Assembly: GCA_902783295.1 (NCBI GenBank)
Contig: CACZQT010000286.1
Span: 1-7,599 of the forward strand
Direction of reading: 5' to 3'
Source of the DNA: an uncultured Lachnospiraceae bacterium
GTDB lineage: Bacteria; Bacillota; Clostridia; Lachnospirales; Lachnospiraceae
Length of the DNA: 7,599 nucleotides
Shown one piece after another: positions 6,659 through 7,599 of this stretch. Below the pieces are notes generated by a model. It made no database searches, had not been told where the DNA came from, and was given only the letters and a program-made list of their open reading frames with translations. Positions within the stretch are counted from its first letter, which is position 1. Each line of letters opens with the position of its first letter. The translations under genes were made by a program, and so were the position numbers.

Positions 6659-7599
6659 ATGGAAGATAAACGGCTTCTCTTTGAAAAGTACAGTGTACCG
6701 CATGCGCTGGCGGTGATGGCGCTTCCGAGCATTGTCAGCCAGCTCATTATTCTGGTATATAATCTGGCGGATACCTGGTTTATCGGCCGGACGAACAATC
6801 CCTATATGGTAGCCGCCTGCTCTCTGGTGCTTCCCGCTTTTTTACTGACAATCGTCATTACGAATGTATTCGGGAGCGGAGGCGGGACGCTGATTGCCCG
6901 TCTGATCGGAAGCGGACGGGAAGAAGAGGCTTCCAGAGTATCAGCCGCCTGCCTCTGGATGGCTTTAGGTGCGGCAGTTCTCTATTCTCTTTTATGCTTT
7001 GCGGGAATGACACCTCTTCTGCGGTTCATGGGAGCCAGTGATAATGTGCTCGGATACGCAAGGCAGTATATGTTCTTTGTGATTGTGCTGGGCGGGGTTC
7101 CGGCTATCCTGTCAAACACTATGTCGTCCATGCTGCGGAGTATCGGGCTGTCCTCGAAAGCCTCTTTCGGTCTCAGCATGGGCGGGCTGCTGAATATTGC
7201 TCTGGATCCGCTCTTTATGTTTGTTATTCTGCCGGACGGCCGGCAGGTCATGGGGGCGGCGATAGCTACCATGCTCAGTAATATGGCTGCCTTCCTGTAT
7301 TTTATAATTACATACAGAAAAGCCGGAAAGGATACTATTCTGCGAATCCGTCTGAAAGGGAAATATCCTTCCCGTCAGTCCCTGGCCGCTGTTTTCGGGG
7401 TGGGAATTCCGGCGGCGGTTGCTGTATTCCTGTTTGACCTCTGCAATATCGTAATTAACCGGCTGTCAGCCGGACATGGGGATATTGAACTGGCAGCGAT
7501 CGGGATCGTTCTGAAGGCGGAACGGCTTCCGCTGAATATCGGTGTGGGAATCTGCATGGGCATGGTGCCTCTGCTGGCATATAATTATTCGGCAAAAAA
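6659..7599 (+). CDS. MATE-family multidrug/toxin efflux transporter, 3'-truncated by window edge
   Basis: ATG 6659 follows AAGGAA (6647-6652), 39 bases after the preceding stop, and the frame stays open to the window end: 313 codons of the roughly 450 typical of the family. It is an inner-membrane antiporter that usually exports cationic organic compounds using Na+ or H+. Visible MATE hallmarks: an N-terminal cytoplasmic segment then PSIVSQLIILVYNLADTWFI (residues 23-42), GSGGGTLIARLIGSGREEEA (72-91), a polytopic helix series, MLRSIGLSSKASF (158-170), then LLNIALDPLFMF (177-188), and the start of the second half at AVFGVGIPAAVAVF (244-257). Around residue 289 ERLPLNIGVGICMG continues the second bundle. 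The transporter follows two metabolic enzymes without a terminator and is probably co-transcribed; the substrate could be a product or precursor of those enzymes, but MATE specificity cannot be inferred from sequence. Confidence 0.92.
   Translation, partial: MEDKRLLFEKYSVPHALAVMALPSIVSQLIILVYNLADTWFIGRTNNPYMVAACSLVLPAFLLTIVITNVFGSGGGTLIARLIGSGREEEASRVSAACLWMALGAAVLYSLLCFAGMTPLLRFMGASDNVLGYARQYMFFVIVLGGVPAILSNTMSSMLRSIGLSSKASFGLSMGGLLNIALDPLFMFVILPDGRQVMGAAIATMLSNMAAFLYFIITYRKAGKDTILRIRLKGKYPSRQSLAAVFGVGIPAAVAVFLFDLCNIVINRLSAGHGDIELAAIGIVLKAERLPLNIGVGICMGMVPLLAYNYSAK

Noticed and set aside
6982..7563. Minus-strand frames opposite the MATE gene
   Set aside because: They are antisense to conserved MATE motifs and have no supporting features.

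Overview
The window looks like a piece of the chromosome of a low-to-mid GC Firmicute, most likely a gut Clostridia (Lachnospiraceae-like). This rests on strong AGGAGG-type ribosome binding sites, use of TTG and GTG starts, a DUF6273-containing secreted protein, a HCxxGKDR secreted phosphatase, and a short GC hairpin plus T-run terminator. No marker gene is present, so the taxonomy is inference. All genes lie on the + strand. I see no tRNA, rRNA, CRISPR array, transposase or integrase.

Left (1-1146): the 3' part of a gene for a tyrosine/lipid-phosphatase-like protein. Its C-terminal domain carries an intact HCTEGKDRTG signature, and the preceding domain resembles the C-terminal domain of SAM hydroxide adenosyltransferases. 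A clear intrinsic terminator follows.

Middle (about 1234-4593): an extended -10 promoter and a strong SD lead into a large exported multi-domain protein (1,100 aa from TTG, 1,071 aa from the internal ATG). In order it has a signal peptide, a long alpha-helical region, a beta-solenoid-like region with exact 20-residue repeats, a DUF6273 domain and a C-terminal DxDGDG calcium-loop domain. The combination is recognisable only in parts.

Right (4653-7599): a tight gene run of a small unrecognised protein (apparently broken by a +1 frameshift near its 3' end), a DDAH-type (dimethylarginine dimethylaminohydrolase-like) amidinohydrolase starting at GTG 5012, an AP-endonuclease-2-fold sugar isomerase/epimerase-like TIM barrel, and a MATE-family transporter that runs off the right edge. 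Short spacers, good SDs and no terminators suggest one operon. A plausible reading is a small-molecule cassette: hydrolysis of a substituted guanidine such as a methylated arginine, a second enzyme, and transport. The shared substrate is unproven.

The most interesting points are the DDAH/epimerase/MATE cassette, the apparent replacement of a metal-ligand His by Asp in the epimerase-like protein, the frameshifted small gene just before DDAH, and the architecture and start ambiguity of the large secreted protein. I did not find convincing evidence of a wholly new system such as a defence island, retron or mobile element.
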